Assembly (NCBI RefSeq): GCF_014621695.1
Contig: NZ_CP061281.1
Coordinates: 6,448,001-6,512,000 of the forward strand
Direction: 5' to 3'
Length of the DNA: 64,000 nucleotides
Source of the DNA: Streptomyces xanthii
Lineage (GTDB): Bacteria; Actinomycetota; Actinomycetes; Streptomycetales; Streptomycetaceae
The position numbers and the translations under genes are program-made. Position 1 is the first letter of the stretch. Every line of letters starts with the position of its first letter. The notes below the pieces were generated by a model. That model saw nothing but the letters and a program-made list of their open reading frames with translations, did not search any database and was not told the origin of the DNA. This document shows positions 17,135 to 28,462 of the stretch, one piece after another.

Positions 17135-18560
17135 GCACGAGCGTAGCAGTGGGGATGAACTGGCGAAATGGCTGCGGACGGAGTTGAAGCGCTACTCCGT
17201 GGGTGAGAAGCTGCCGTCGAGCCGGGCTCTCGTCGACCGCTTCCGCGTCAGCCCCGTGACCGTCTCCCGGGCCCTCGCCCAGCTCGCCGCCGAGGGCCTC
17301 GTCGTGACCCGCCCGGGCGCCGGCGCGTTCAAGGCCGCACCCCGCGCCACCGCACCCGTGGGCGACACCTCCTGGCAGGAGGTCGCGCTGAGCGCCGAGA
17401 CCGCGGGCGAGCCCGTACCGCGCGCGGTCGACGCGTCCGGCGTCCTCGTCACGCTCGCCGCCTCGCCGCCCGGCGTCATCGAGTTCAACGGCGGCTATCT
17501 GCACCAGGCCCTCCAGCCGACCGCCGCCATGGCCGCGGCCCTCGCCCGGGCCGGCCGCCGCCCCGGCGCGTGGAACCGGCCGCCCGTCGACGGACTCCCC
17601 GAACTGCGCGACTGGTTCGCCCGCGGCGTCGGCGGCGGCGTCACCGCCGCCGAGGTCCTCGTCACCAACGGCGGCCAGTCCGCGCTCGCCACCGCGCTGC
17701 GCGCCCTCGCCCCGCCCGGCGCCCCCGTCCTCGTCGAGTCGCCCACCTACCCCGGCATGCTCGCCATCGCCCGTGCCGCCGGGCTGCGCCCGGTGCCCGT
17801 CCCCGTCGACCGCGACGGCGTCCGCCCCGAACTGCTCGAACAGGCCTTCAAGGCGACCGGCGCCCGCCTCTTCGTCTGCCAGCCCCTGTTCCAGAACCCC
17901 ACCGGCGCCGTCCTCGCCCCCGAGCGCCGCCCCGAGGTGCTGCGCATCGCCCGCGCCGCCGGGGCCTTCGTCGTCGAGGACGACTTCGTGCGCCGCCTCG
18001 TCCACGCCGACGCCGGACCGCTGCCCAGGCCGCTGGCCTCCGAGGACCCCGACGGCGTCGTCGTCCACGTCTGCTCCCTGACCAAGGCCACCTCGCCGAG
18101 CCTGCGCATCGGCTGCCTCGCCGCCCGCGGCCCCGTCCTGGAGCGGCTGCGCGCCATCCAGGTCGTCGACCAGCTCTTCGTGCCGGGCCCGCTGCAGGAG
18201 GCCACCCTCGAACTCGTCGGCTCCCCGGCCTGGCCACGCCATCTGCGTACCGTCGCCGCCGAGCTGAAGTCCCGGCGGGACCTCCTCGCCGCCGGGATCG
18301 CCGAGCGGCTGCCCCGGCTGTCCGTCGACCACATCCCCTCCGGCGGCTACCACCTGTGGGCCCGGCTCCCGGACGGCACCGACGAGCAGCGCCTCGTCGC
18401 GAGCGCCCTGCGGGCCGGCGTCGCCGTACCGCCGGGCCGCCCCTACTTCGCGGCCGAGCCGCCGGCCCCGTACCTGCGGCTCAGCTTCGTGGCCGTCGCC
18501 GGGGCCGCCGAGATCACCGAGGGCGTACGACGCCTCGCCACGGCCTGGGACGAACCCTGA
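17133..18560 (+). CDS. MocR/PdxR-type regulator: GntR HTH fused to class I aminotransferase
   Basis: This 475-residue protein has an N-terminal GntR winged helix (residues about 5-72, LPSSRALVDRFRVSPVTVSR and LAAEGLVVTRPGAGAF). It is followed by a fold-type I aminotransferase domain. The PLP-site elements are LVTNGGQSALATALRAL, the Asp in VVEDDFVR and the Schiff-base Lys in VCSLTKATSPSLRIGC. Such proteins sense PLP or an amino acid through an external aldimine rather than catalyse. It most likely controls the divergent DMT exporter. Its start codon overlaps the exporter's start by two bases, so their promoters must interleave. Confidence 0.92.
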   Translation: MHERSSGDELAKWLRTELKRYSVGEKLPSSRALVDRFRVSPVTVSRALAQLAAEGLVVTRPGAGAFKAAPRATAPVGDTSWQEVALSAETAGEPVPRAVDASGVLVTLAASPPGVIEFNGGYLHQALQPTAAMAAALARAGRRPGAWNRPPVDGLPELRDWFARGVGGGVTAAEVLVTNGGQSALATALRALAPPGAPVLVESPTYPGMLAIARAAGLRPVPVPVDRDGVRPELLEQAFKATGARLFVCQPLFQNPTGAVLAPERRPEVLRIARAAGAFVVEDDFVRRLVHADAGPLPRPLASEDPDGVVVHVCSLTKATSPSLRIGCLAARGPVLERLRAIQVVDQLFVPGPLQEATLELVGSPAWPRHLRTVAAELKSRRDLLAAGIAERLPRLSVDHIPSGGYHLWARLPDGTDEQRLVASALRAGVAVPPGRPYFAAEPPAPYLRLSFVAVAGAAEITEGVRRLATAWDEP

Positions 18561-18572
18561 CGGACACGGCCC

Positions 18573-18601
18573 TTGACCTCTCTTACCGGCGAGTACACGA
18601 T
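18573..18601 (+). promoter_or_regulatory. Candidate promoter of the histidine-phosphatase-like gene
   Basis: TTGACC (18573-18578), 17 bases, CACGAT (18596-18601). The downstream ATG at 18609 is 7 bases from the -10 and has no ribosome binding site, so the message is probably leaderless. Confidence 0.45.
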
Positions 18602-18608
18602 CGGGCCC

Positions 18609-19187
18609 ATGCAGCTCAGCGTCACGCTCCTCGCCGCCGCGCGCAGCTCCTCCCTGCTCGCCGAGCGCTTCGACGACGACCGCCCGCTCGACGAGGCCGG
18701 CTGGTACGAGGTGCAGCGCGTGGGACCGGTGCTGGGAGCGCTCGCCGCGGCCGAGCTGCGCTACTGCTCACCGACCCCGCGCAGCCGGGCCACCGGCGAC
18801 GCCCTCGGACTCGCCCCGCTCGTCCAGCCCGCCCTGCGCGACTGCGACATGGGGCGCTGGCGCGGCCGTACCCTCGGCGAGGTCACGGCCGTCGAACCGG
18901 CCGCCGTCGACCACTGGCTGCGCGACCCCCGCTCGGCCCCGCACGGCGGCGAACCGCTGCTCGCCTTCATCTCCCGGGTCGGCACCTGGCTGGACACCCG
19001 GCCCGCCGACGACGGCACCCGGATGGTCGCGATCGCCGAGCCGTCCGTGGTCCGCGCCGCGCTCGTCTACGCCCTGAAGGCGCCCCCGTCGACGTACTGG
19101 AACATCGACGTACGGCCGCTGTCGACGGCCACCGTCAGCGGGCAGCCGGGGCGCTGGAGTCTGCGGCTCGGCGGTAGTACGTCTTGA
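18609..19187 (+). CDS. Histidine-phosphatase-superfamily protein lacking both catalytic histidines
   Basis: This 192-residue protein has the overall layout of the phosphoglycerate-mutase-like (CobC) branch, with YCSPTPRSRATGDALG, DCDMGRWRGRTLGEV and GGEPLLAFISRVGTWL. The diagnostic RHG motif near the N-terminus reads AARSSSLLAERF here, and the second catalytic His region (normally ..HG..IR) reads VAIAEPSVVRAALVYAL. Without those residues normal phosphatase chemistry is not expected, so it may be a binding or regulatory protein. Start at the ATG 18609, probably leaderless. Its 3' end overlaps the convergent DUF6314 gene by 53 bases. Confidence 0.75.
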   Translation: MQLSVTLLAAARSSSLLAERFDDDRPLDEAGWYEVQRVGPVLGALAAAELRYCSPTPRSRATGDALGLAPLVQPALRDCDMGRWRGRTLGEVTAVEPAAVDHWLRDPRSAPHGGEPLLAFISRVGTWLDTRPADDGTRMVAIAEPSVVRAALVYALKAPPSTYWNIDVRPLSTATVSGQPGRWSLRLGGSTS

Positions 19188-19608
19188 TGACCAGGTTCTT
19201 CGCCGGGCCCCGGACGTTCCACTCCGACCACCACCGGTCCCGGCCGGTCACCGTGAACGTGCCCCGGTAGAGGTCCGCCGCGCACGGATGGTCCGCGACA
19301 TGGCTGCCCGTGCGCAGGTCGAGGCCGTGGAAGAAGCGGCCGTCCGCGAAGTGCACCACGGCCGTGCCGGGCTCGTCACCAGGCCGGAAGAAGAGCGTGC
19401 GCTCGGCGGGCCGCTCGACCCCGCGCCAGGTGAACGCGCCGGACTCGACGTGCCGCAGCCCGCCCTCGCCGTCCGCCGCCGGAACGAAGTCCGTCGTACC
19501 GGCGAACCGCCCCGTGACCTGCGCCGACAGATCCCGCACGGTCCGCTCGACGTCCCACTTCCCGGCCAGAAACGCGAGCGCGTCGGCCACCGGCCAGTTC
19601 TCGATCAC
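19135..19608 (-). CDS. DUF6314-family protein
   Basis: This 157-residue soluble protein has alternating aromatic beta strands (FLAGKWDVERTVRD, GAFTWRGVERPAERTLFF and VHFADGRFFHGLDLRTG). It ends in DRWWSEWNVRGPAKNLVIKTYYRR. The pattern is of a lipocalin/calycin-like barrel of the DUF6314 type. The GTG start at 19608 follows AGGCGAGGG. It overlaps the histidine-phosphatase-like gene tail to tail by 53 bases. Function unknown. Confidence 0.78.
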   Translation of the reverse strand: MIENWPVADALAFLAGKWDVERTVRDLSAQVTGRFAGTTDFVPAADGEGGLRHVESGAFTWRGVERPAERTLFFRPGDEPGTAVVHFADGRFFHGLDLRTGSHVADHPCAADLYRGTFTVTGRDRWWSEWNVRGPAKNLVIKTYYRRAADSSAPAAR

Positions 19609-19722
19609 GACCCTCGCCTCTTCCGCCGAAGCCCTGTCTTCCGGATCCGCCGCAGTCTAGAACCCGGTCCGGCCGTCCCCGGCCTCAGCCCCGCGCCGCC
19701 GCCCACCGCCCATCCGCTGCCG

Positions 19723-22017
19723 TCAGGACGTGCCGCCGGTCAGTCCCTCGACCGTGCCGAGCTGCTTCCAGGAGCCCTTCACCCGCCGGTCGACCCACAC
19801 GGGGCGGTCCTGGGCGCGGTGGTCCTTGAACGCGTAGTGCCCGAGCAGCCCGTCCACCTCCACGTCGTCGAGGCCCGTGCGCAGTTCGGCCCGCACCATG
19901 TCGAGCTGTCCGACGGCGGGCCGCTCCGCGCCCAGCGCCCGGTCCACCGCCGCCGCGACGGCCAGCGTCGTGTCGTACAGCTCCGCCGTGCCCCGGTGCT
20001 TCAGCAGCGCGCGCACCTCGGCGGGCGCCGAGCACAGCTTCGGGAAGTCCACGCAGTCGGGCTTCTGCCGCTCGTCGTTGAACGCGCGGAAACGCAGGCT
20101 GCCGTCGGGGAGCTGTGCGTCGTGCCGGTCGAACATGGCACGGTCCTGCGGGGTGTCGCAGGCGTTCGCGTACACGTCGCGCACCGCGAGCGGGGTCTCG
20201 CGCTCGGCCAGCTTCTCGATCCGGTCCTCGTCGTCGTGCGAGGGCAGATCGCTCACCACGACCATCTGCGAGCGCTTGCGGTCCAGGTCATTCAGGAACT
20301 TCGCGGTGTCCGGGGTGCTCGTACCCCGCCCGTCGACGGTGTCGTCGGCCGTGAGGCCGGACGCCCGCAGGCCGAGACCGAACGACTCCTCGCCCGCGTA
20401 CGACGCCGTCCAGTTCAGCTCGGATATGTCCATCACCCGCTCCATGCCGAAAGCACCGCGCAGATAACGCCCCGCCTGCCGCCCGGCCGCCGTCTCGGGC
20501 GCGGTGACGCCGTACTCGCCGCCCTCCGCCGCCCATCTTGACCGGCACACGTTGACGACGGGCATGCCCGCCTCGAGGTCGTCGAGGTCCGCGATGTCAC
20601 CGATCAGGGCGAGTGCCGACGGGTGCCGGTCGGTGAAGGTCGCCGCCGTCTCCTGGTCGTCCCGTACGGTGACGACCTCCAGCGGCACCTTGTGCTTCGA
20701 GCGCCGGCGCGCCTCGTCGAGGGCCGCCCGCACGGTCCGCTCGCGCGCCTTCGCCGTGGCACCCGCCGCGTTGTCGTCCAGGGCGAGTCCGATCGTGTAC
20801 GTCCCCGGGGGCGCGGTCGACGTGGCGACCGGGGGAGGGCCGTCGGGCCCGGTCTCGACGACACCGTCCTCCCCGTCCGAGGCGGCGGAGAGGCCGATCG
20901 CGGTGGGCACCCCGAGGACGAGCAGCGCGGCGGCCACGCCGAGGAGGGGACCGCGGCGGGAGCGGCGGGGCGCCGGGGGAGCGGGCGTCCAGGCGCTCAC
21001 CGGCGTCTTCACGGGCTCGGGGGCGGCTGCTGGTGCGGGTACCGGGACCTTCGGAGCCGGAACGGCATCCTCCGGCTCCTTCTTCACCGCAGGCGCGGGC
21101 GCGGGCGCAGGGGCAGGCGCGGGCGTCGGCTCGGCCTTCTCCAGCGGCGCCGGTTCAGGCACCGGCTTCGTACCCGGCCGCGCCGCGAGCACCCGCTCCA
21201 GCGCCTCCCGCGCGTCGGCGGGCCGCTCCCCGGGCTCCTTCGCCATCAGATCGAGCACCAACCGGTCGACCACGGGCGTCAGTTCGGCCCGCGCCCGGCT
21301 GGGCCGCAGCGGCACGTCGTTGAGATGGTTGAACATCACGCCCGCCGCGTCGCCCACGAACGGCGGCCGCCCGACGAGCAGTTCGTACAGCACGCACCCT
21401 ACGGCGTACAGGTCCGCGCTCGCGTCCCCGGCCCCGTCCCGGAACCGCTCCGGCGCCATGTACTGCACGCTCCCGAACGGCAGCTGCCCCGTGTGCGTCA
21501 GCCGGGGATCGGCGGCGCGGTAGGCCACGTAGCGCGCGATCCCGAAGTCCACGATGCGGGCCCGCGAGACCCCGGACTCCGCGGAGACCATGATGTTGGC
21601 CGGCTTGATGTCCCGGTGCACGACGCCCGCGCGGTGCGCCACGTCCAGGCCCCGGCACACGTCCGCCGTCCACTCCAGCGCGTCCGCGACCGACACCCGC
21701 ACCTCGTCGCGCAGGATCTCCTGCACCGTCCGTCCGGCGACCAGCGCCATCACCAGGTACGGGCGCGTCCCGTCGACCCCGTGATCGTGCACCGCCACGA
21801 CGTACGGACTGTCCAGCGCGGCCGCGACCAGCGCCTCGCGCCGGAACCTGGCCAGCGCCTCGGCCTCCTCCGCGCTCCCGTCGCCGCCGCCCTTGAGGAC
21901 CTTGACCGCGACCTCCCGGTCCAACTGCAGGTCCCGGGCCCGCCAGACCTCGCCCATCCCGCCCGCGCCGATGACCTCCACGAGCTCGTACCGCCCGCTG
22001 AGCCGATGCCCCCGCAC
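19723..22017 (-). CDS. Transmembrane Ser/Thr protein kinase with extracellular solute-binding-like domain
   Basis: This 764-residue receptor kinase begins with a PknB-type kinase domain (residues about 10-270). It shows IGAGGMGEVWRA (Gly loop), AVKV (Lys39), HRDIKPAN (134-141), DFG (157-159) and MAPERF. A Pro/Ala linker with a PAPAPAPAPAPA run and one membrane helix (about 345-370) follow. An external domain of about 370 residues looks like a type I periplasmic (amino-acid receptor) binding protein: IGLALDDNAAG, LALIGDIADLDDLEAGMPVVNV and VVSDLPSHDDEDRIEKL. It should phosphorylate partners in response to an external ligand. The GTG at 22017 (after AAGGGGG) is preferred; GTGs at 22020 and 22032 are possible. 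The divergent lipoprotein gene is a likely partner. Confidence 0.9.
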   Translation of the reverse strand: MRGHRLSGRYELVEVIGAGGMGEVWRARDLQLDREVAVKVLKGGGDGSAEEAEALARFRREALVAAALDSPYVVAVHDHGVDGTRPYLVMALVAGRTVQEILRDEVRVSVADALEWTADVCRGLDVAHRAGVVHRDIKPANIMVSAESGVSRARIVDFGIARYVAYRAADPRLTHTGQLPFGSVQYMAPERFRDGAGDASADLYAVGCVLYELLVGRPPFVGDAAGVMFNHLNDVPLRPSRARAELTPVVDRLVLDLMAKEPGERPADAREALERVLAARPGTKPVPEPAPLEKAEPTPAPAPAPAPAPAVKKEPEDAVPAPKVPVPAPAAAPEPVKTPVSAWTPAPPAPRRSRRGPLLGVAAALLVLGVPTAIGLSAASDGEDGVVETGPDGPPPVATSTAPPGTYTIGLALDDNAAGATAKARERTVRAALDEARRRSKHKVPLEVVTVRDDQETAATFTDRHPSALALIGDIADLDDLEAGMPVVNVCRSRWAAEGGEYGVTAPETAAGRQAGRYLRGAFGMERVMDISELNWTASYAGEESFGLGLRASGLTADDTVDGRGTSTPDTAKFLNDLDRKRSQMVVVSDLPSHDDEDRIEKLAERETPLAVRDVYANACDTPQDRAMFDRHDAQLPDGSLRFRAFNDERQKPDCVDFPKLCSAPAEVRALLKHRGTAELYDTTLAVAAAVDRALGAERPAVGQLDMVRAELRTGLDDVEVDGLLGHYAFKDHRAQDRPVWVDRRVKGSWKQLGTVEGLTGGTS

Positions 22018-22102
22018 CACGTCCCCCTTCACCGACCGCTTCTCGGTCCCGGCCACCGAGCCTAGAGGTACCCTGCCGGATCGCCGAGTTCCGGAGGGGC
22101 AC

Positions 22103-23353
22103 ATGCGGGGGACGCGAGACAGGACCGTACGCGGGCCGTGGAGGACGGGGAGGACGGTGGCCGCGCTGGCCGCCGTGCTCGGACTGCTCACGGCGTGCGA
22201 CGGCGGCACGGCCGCGCCCCGGCGGTCGCCGGGCGCCGAACGGGCCTCGGTCACCTGGGAGTTCGCGCACGTCGCGCCCTTCCGGGGCCGGTACGCCGAC
22301 CTCGCCGTGCTCGCGGAGGACGACATCTGGGCGGTGGGCGTCGAGCACAACAGCACGTCCGGCGGCCAGTTGTGGCACTACGACGGGAAGAAGTGGTCCC
22401 GGCAGAAGCTGCCCGAGGCCCTCGGCGCCTCGGAGAACCCGCCCGCGCTCGAAGAGGTCGGCGACGGGGTCGTCTGGCTGCGCCCCAACGCGTACGCGCC
22501 CGCCTACGGACTCGTCCAGGAACCGCCCACCGGGCCGAACCGCTGGGCCCGCTGGGACGGCACCCGCTGGTCCTCCGTACCCGCCCCGCCGCCCGGCGCC
22601 ATCGCCGACTTCGAGGCCGCCGGGCCCGACGACATCTGGGTCCTCGACGGCACCCGCGTCGCCCGGCACTGGGACGGCGGCCGCTGGACGTCGACCCGGC
22701 TCCCGCTGGACACGACGGACCTCGCGGTCGCCGGGCCAGGCGACGCCTGGGCGGTCGGCTCGCGCGGCAGCGGTCCCGGCACCGAGGCGCACGGGGACGG
22801 CACGTACAGCCAGCCCGCGTCGGCGCACTGGGACGGCACCGCCTGGAAGCCGGTCGAGACCCCGCAGGCCCGCTTCGCCGAACCGCTCCCGCCCGAGGCC
22901 GGCGCCTCCCTGGACGGCGTCGTCGCGCTCGGCGGCGGCGAGATCCGCGCCCACGGCGTGAACACCTTCAACCACGGAGAGGTCGAGGACGAGCCCGGCG
23001 ACCAGTACCTCCGGCTGCGCTGGACCGGCACGGCCTGGAGCGCCGTGCCGCCCGCGCCCGGCGGCTGCGCCCTGCGCGTCCCCGTCGGGCGGGACGACGA
23101 GGGAGGGCTGCTGCTCGACGGCAACTGGTACCTGACCCGCGGCGGCCGCTGCCTCAAGATCACCCGCGACCGGCTGCCCCTGTCCAGCGGCGCCCGCAGG
23201 ACCTCCCACCAGTCCCTGTGGCTGCTGGAGGTCCACCGGGCGCCCGGCACCGACACCTGGTACGGAGCGGGCCACGTCCAGGTCAACCAGTCCGGCGACC
23301 CCTTCGGTGCCCCGGTCGTGGTCCGCCTGAAACGCCGGGGCCTGCCCGGCTGA
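22103..23353 (+). CDS. Secreted lipoprotein with beta-propeller-like repeats
   Basis: This 416-residue protein has a lipoprotein signal (hydrophobic segment then LLTAC, Cys32). The mature part repeats short WxxG/aromatic motifs such as EDDIWAVG, GQLWHYDGKKWSR, RWARWDGTRWSSVP, PDDIWVLDGTRV and GDAWAVGSRG. These resemble the blades of Kelch-like propellers. RBS GGAGGGG precedes ATG 22103. It diverges from the receptor kinase with only 85 bases between starts, so the lipoprotein could present or modulate the kinase's ligand. That is inference. Confidence 0.8.
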   Translation: MRGTRDRTVRGPWRTGRTVAALAAVLGLLTACDGGTAAPRRSPGAERASVTWEFAHVAPFRGRYADLAVLAEDDIWAVGVEHNSTSGGQLWHYDGKKWSRQKLPEALGASENPPALEEVGDGVVWLRPNAYAPAYGLVQEPPTGPNRWARWDGTRWSSVPAPPPGAIADFEAAGPDDIWVLDGTRVARHWDGGRWTSTRLPLDTTDLAVAGPGDAWAVGSRGSGPGTEAHGDGTYSQPASAHWDGTAWKPVETPQARFAEPLPPEAGASLDGVVALGGGEIRAHGVNTFNHGEVEDEPGDQYLRLRWTGTAWSAVPPAPGGCALRVPVGRDDEGGLLLDGNWYLTRGGRCLKITRDRLPLSSGARRTSHQSLWLLEVHRAPGTDTWYGAGHVQVNQSGDPFGAPVVVRLKRRGLPG

Positions 23354-23478
23354 GACGCCGACTGGCCGGGTCGGGCCGAGCCGGGGCGCGGACGGCCGCC
23401 GCCGCGCGGACCCGGGCCGGCGCGCCTACCGTGCGAGAGAGGGGGAGCGAGGGGCGCGGGGGATCGCCGGTTGATCGA

Positions 23479-25704
<2,226 letters not shown>

Positions 25705-25708
<4 letters not shown>

Positions 25709-26652
25709 CCGAGACCCCGAAGCCCGCCGAGGGCCGGAAGCAGCAGGCGACCGCCCGCAAGCACACCGCGCTGCCCAAGGCGCAGACCCTCATCGAGGCG
25801 CTGCCCTGGCTGACCCGCCACCACGGCAAGACCGTCGTCATCAAGTTCGGCGGCAACGCCATGATCGACGAGGAGCTCAAGGCCGCCTTCGCACAGGACG
25901 TCGTCTTCCTGCACCACGCGGGCCTCAAGCCCGTCGTCGTGCACGGCGGCGGCCCGCAGATCAGCAAGGCCCTCGACCGGCACGGCATCGTCAGCGAGTT
26001 CAAGGCCGGCCTGCGCGTCACCACCGAGGACGCCATGGACGTCGTACGGATGGTGCTCGCCGGGCAGGTCCAGCGCGAGCTCGTCGGTCTGCTCAACCAG
26101 CACGGGCCGCTCGCCGTCGGCCTCACCGGCGAGGACGCGCACACCATCACCGCCACCAAGCACCAGCCCCGCATCGAGGGCGAGCTCGTCGACATCGGCC
26201 GCGTCGGCGAGATCACCGAGATCGACACCGGCGCCATCGAGGCCCTGCTCGCCGACGGCCGGATCCCGGTCGTCTCCTCGATCGCCCGCTCCCAGGACGA
26301 CCACCATGTCTACAACGTCAATGCTGATACGGCGGCTGCGGCACTCGCTGCTGCGCTGGACGCCGAGACGCTGATGGTCCTGACCGACGTCGAGGGCCTC
26401 TACGAGGACTGGCCGAACTCGGACGAGGTCATCAGCCGGCTCACCGCGAGCGAGCTGGAGAAGCTGCTCCCCGACCTGGCGAGCGGCATGGTCCCGAAGA
26501 TGGAGGGCTGCCTCCACGCCGTGCGCAACGGGGTGCACACCGCCCGCGTCATCGACGGCCGCGTCCAGCACTCGATCCTGCTGGAGATCTTCACCGACGA
26601 AGGAATCGGCACGATGGTCGTGCCGGACGGGGAAAAGGGGGAGACGGCATGA
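25705..26652 (+). CDS. argB: Acetylglutamate kinase
   Basis: This 315-residue amino-acid kinase phosphorylates N-acetylglutamate, usually the arginine-inhibited step. ATP and substrate-site motifs are visible: [34 protein letters not shown] and GGM-like [14 protein letters not shown]. It is slightly long because of about 20 hydrophilic N-terminal residues ([18 protein letters not shown]). The ATG overlaps the argJ stop by four bases and its own stop overlaps argD likewise. Confidence 0.98.
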
Positions 26653-27848
26653 CCGGCACCACGGAGCTGGCCCAGCGCTGGCAGGGCGCCCTGATGAACA
26701 ACTACGGCACGCCCCGCATCGCCCTGGCCAAGGGCGCGGGCGCCCAGGTGTGGGACGCCGACGGCACCCAGTACCTCGACTTCGTCGGCGGCATCGCGGT
26801 GAACGCGCTGGGCCACGCCCACCCCGCGATCGTCGACGCGGTCTCCGCCCAGATCGCCTCCCTCGGCCATGTCTCCAACCTGTACATGGCCGAGCCGCCC
26901 GTCGCCCTCGCCGAGCGGCTGCTCCAGCTCTTCGGCCGCGACGGCGCCGTGTTCTTCTGCAACTCGGGGGCCGAGGCCAACGAGGGAGCCTTCAAGATCG
27001 GCCGGCTCACCGGCCGCCGCCACATGGTCGCCACGACCGGCGGCTTCCACGGCCGCACCATGGGCGCCCTCGCCCTCACCGGCCAGCCCGGCAAGCAGGA
27101 CGGCTTCACCCCGCTCCCCGGCGACGTCACGCACGTTCCGTACGGAGACGTGGAGGCGCTGCGGGCCGCGGTCACCGAGGACACCGCCTTCGTGATCATC
27201 GAGCCGATCCAGGGGGAGAACGGGGCGGTCACCCCGCCCGCCGGCTACCTCAGGGCGGCCCGCGAGATCACCCGCGCCACCGGCACCCTCCTCGTCCTCG
27301 ACGAGGTGCAGACCGGCGTCGGCCGCACCGGCCACTGGTTCGCCCACCAGGCGGAGGAGGGCGTCGACCCCGACGTCGTCACGCTCGCCAAGGCCCTGGG
27401 CGGCGGACTGCCGCTCGGCGCCACCGTCGCGTTCGGCGAGGCGGCGAAGCTGCTGAAGCCCGGACAGCACGGCACCACCTTCGGCGGCAACCCCGTGGCG
27501 TGCGCCGCCGGGCTCGCCGTCCTCGACACCGTCGCGGCCGACGGACTGCTCGAGAACACCCGGCGCCTCGGCGAACGGATCGCGGCCGGAATCGAGTCCC
27601 TGAAGCACCCACTGGTCAGCCACGTCCGGGGCGCCGGACTGCTGCTGGGTATCGTGCTCACCGGGCCGCGCGCACCGCAGGTGCAGCAGGCGGCCCAGGA
27701 CGCGGGCCTCCTGGTGAACGCGCCCGCCCCCGACGTCATCCGGCTCATGCCCCCGCTGAACCTGACGGACGCCGAGGCGGACGCGTTCCTCGCGGCGCTG
27801 CCCGCCGTACTGGACACGGCCGCGGCCGACGGGGAAGCAGGATCCTGA
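26649..27848 (+). CDS. argD: Acetylornithine aminotransferase
   Basis: This 399-residue PLP enzyme converts N-acetylglutamate semialdehyde to N-acetylornithine. Fold-type I landmarks are present: [53 protein letters not shown] and Lys248 in [13 protein letters not shown], the Schiff-base lysine. The ATGA overlap with argB and the 16-base gap to argR show that it is part of the operon. Confidence 0.97.
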   Translation: MTGTTELAQRWQGALMNNYGTPRIALAKGAGAQVWDADGTQYLDFVGGIAVNALGHAHPAIVDAVSAQIASLGHVSNLYMAEPPVALAERLLQLFGRDGAVFFCNSGAEANEGAFKIGRLTGRRHMVATTGGFHGRTMGALALTGQPGKQDGFTPLPGDVTHVPYGDVEALRAAVTEDTAFVIIEPIQGENGAVTPPAGYLRAAREITRATGTLLVLDEVQTGVGRTGHWFAHQAEEGVDPDVVTLAKALGGGLPLGATVAFGEAAKLLKPGQHGTTFGGNPVACAAGLAVLDTVAADGLLENTRRLGERIAAGIESLKHPLVSHVRGAGLLLGIVLTGPRAPQVQQAAQDAGLLVNAPAPDVIRLMPPLNLTDAEADAFLAALPAVLDTAAADGEAGS

Positions 27849-27864
27849 GGATGGGACGACGACG

Positions 27865-28434
27865 ATGAGCAGCAAGGCGGAGAACGACCTGCGCGCAGCC
27901 GAGAACCTCGCGCTGAGCGCGGTATCCGGCCCGCAGGTGCCGCAGACACGCACGGCCCGCCACCGCAGGATCGTGGACATCCTGAACCGGCAACCGGTGC
28001 GCTCGCAGAGCCAGTTGGCGAAGCTGCTCGCCGACGACGGACTGAACGTCACGCAGGCCACGCTCTCGCGCGACCTGGACGAGCTGGGCGCCGTCAAGAT
28101 CCGCAACACCGGTGGTGAGCTGATCTACGCGGTGCCCAGCGAGGGCGGCTTCCGCACCCCGCAGGCGCCGCTCGGCGAGTCGGCGAAGGAGGAGCGCATG
28201 CGCCGCCTCGCCGGGGAACTGCTCATCTCCGCCGAGGCCTCGGCCAACCTGGTGGTGCTGCGCACCCCGCCGGGCGCCGCCCAGTTCCTCGCCTCGGCGA
28301 TCGACCAGGCGGAGCTCCAGGTCATCCTCGGCACCATCGCCGGCGACGACACCCTCATGCTCATCAGCCGCGACCCCGCGGGCGGCCAGGCACTGGCCGA
28401 CCACATGCTGCGCCTCGCGCAGAACGACCACTGA
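27865..28434 (+). CDS. argR: Arginine repressor ArgR
   Basis: This 189-residue protein has an N-terminal winged helix (residues about 30-100, [20 protein letters not shown] and [19 protein letters not shown]). A C-terminal hexamerisation and arginine-binding domain contains the diagnostic [12 protein letters not shown]. About 30 additional N-terminal residues precede the core. It is the last gene of argCJBDR, so it is under its own control. Its probable sites are the palindromes before argC and argH in this window. Confidence 0.97.
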   Translation: MSSKAENDLRAAENLALSAVSGPQVPQTRTARHRRIVDILNRQPVRSQSQLAKLLADDGLNVTQATLSRDLDELGAVKIRNTGGELIYAVPSEGGFRTPQAPLGESAKEERMRRLAGELLISAEASANLVVLRTPPGAAQFLASAIDQAELQVILGTIAGDDTLMLISRDPAGGQALADHMLRLAQNDH

Positions 28435-28462
28435 GCGGGTCCCGGGGGATACGTACCGGGCG

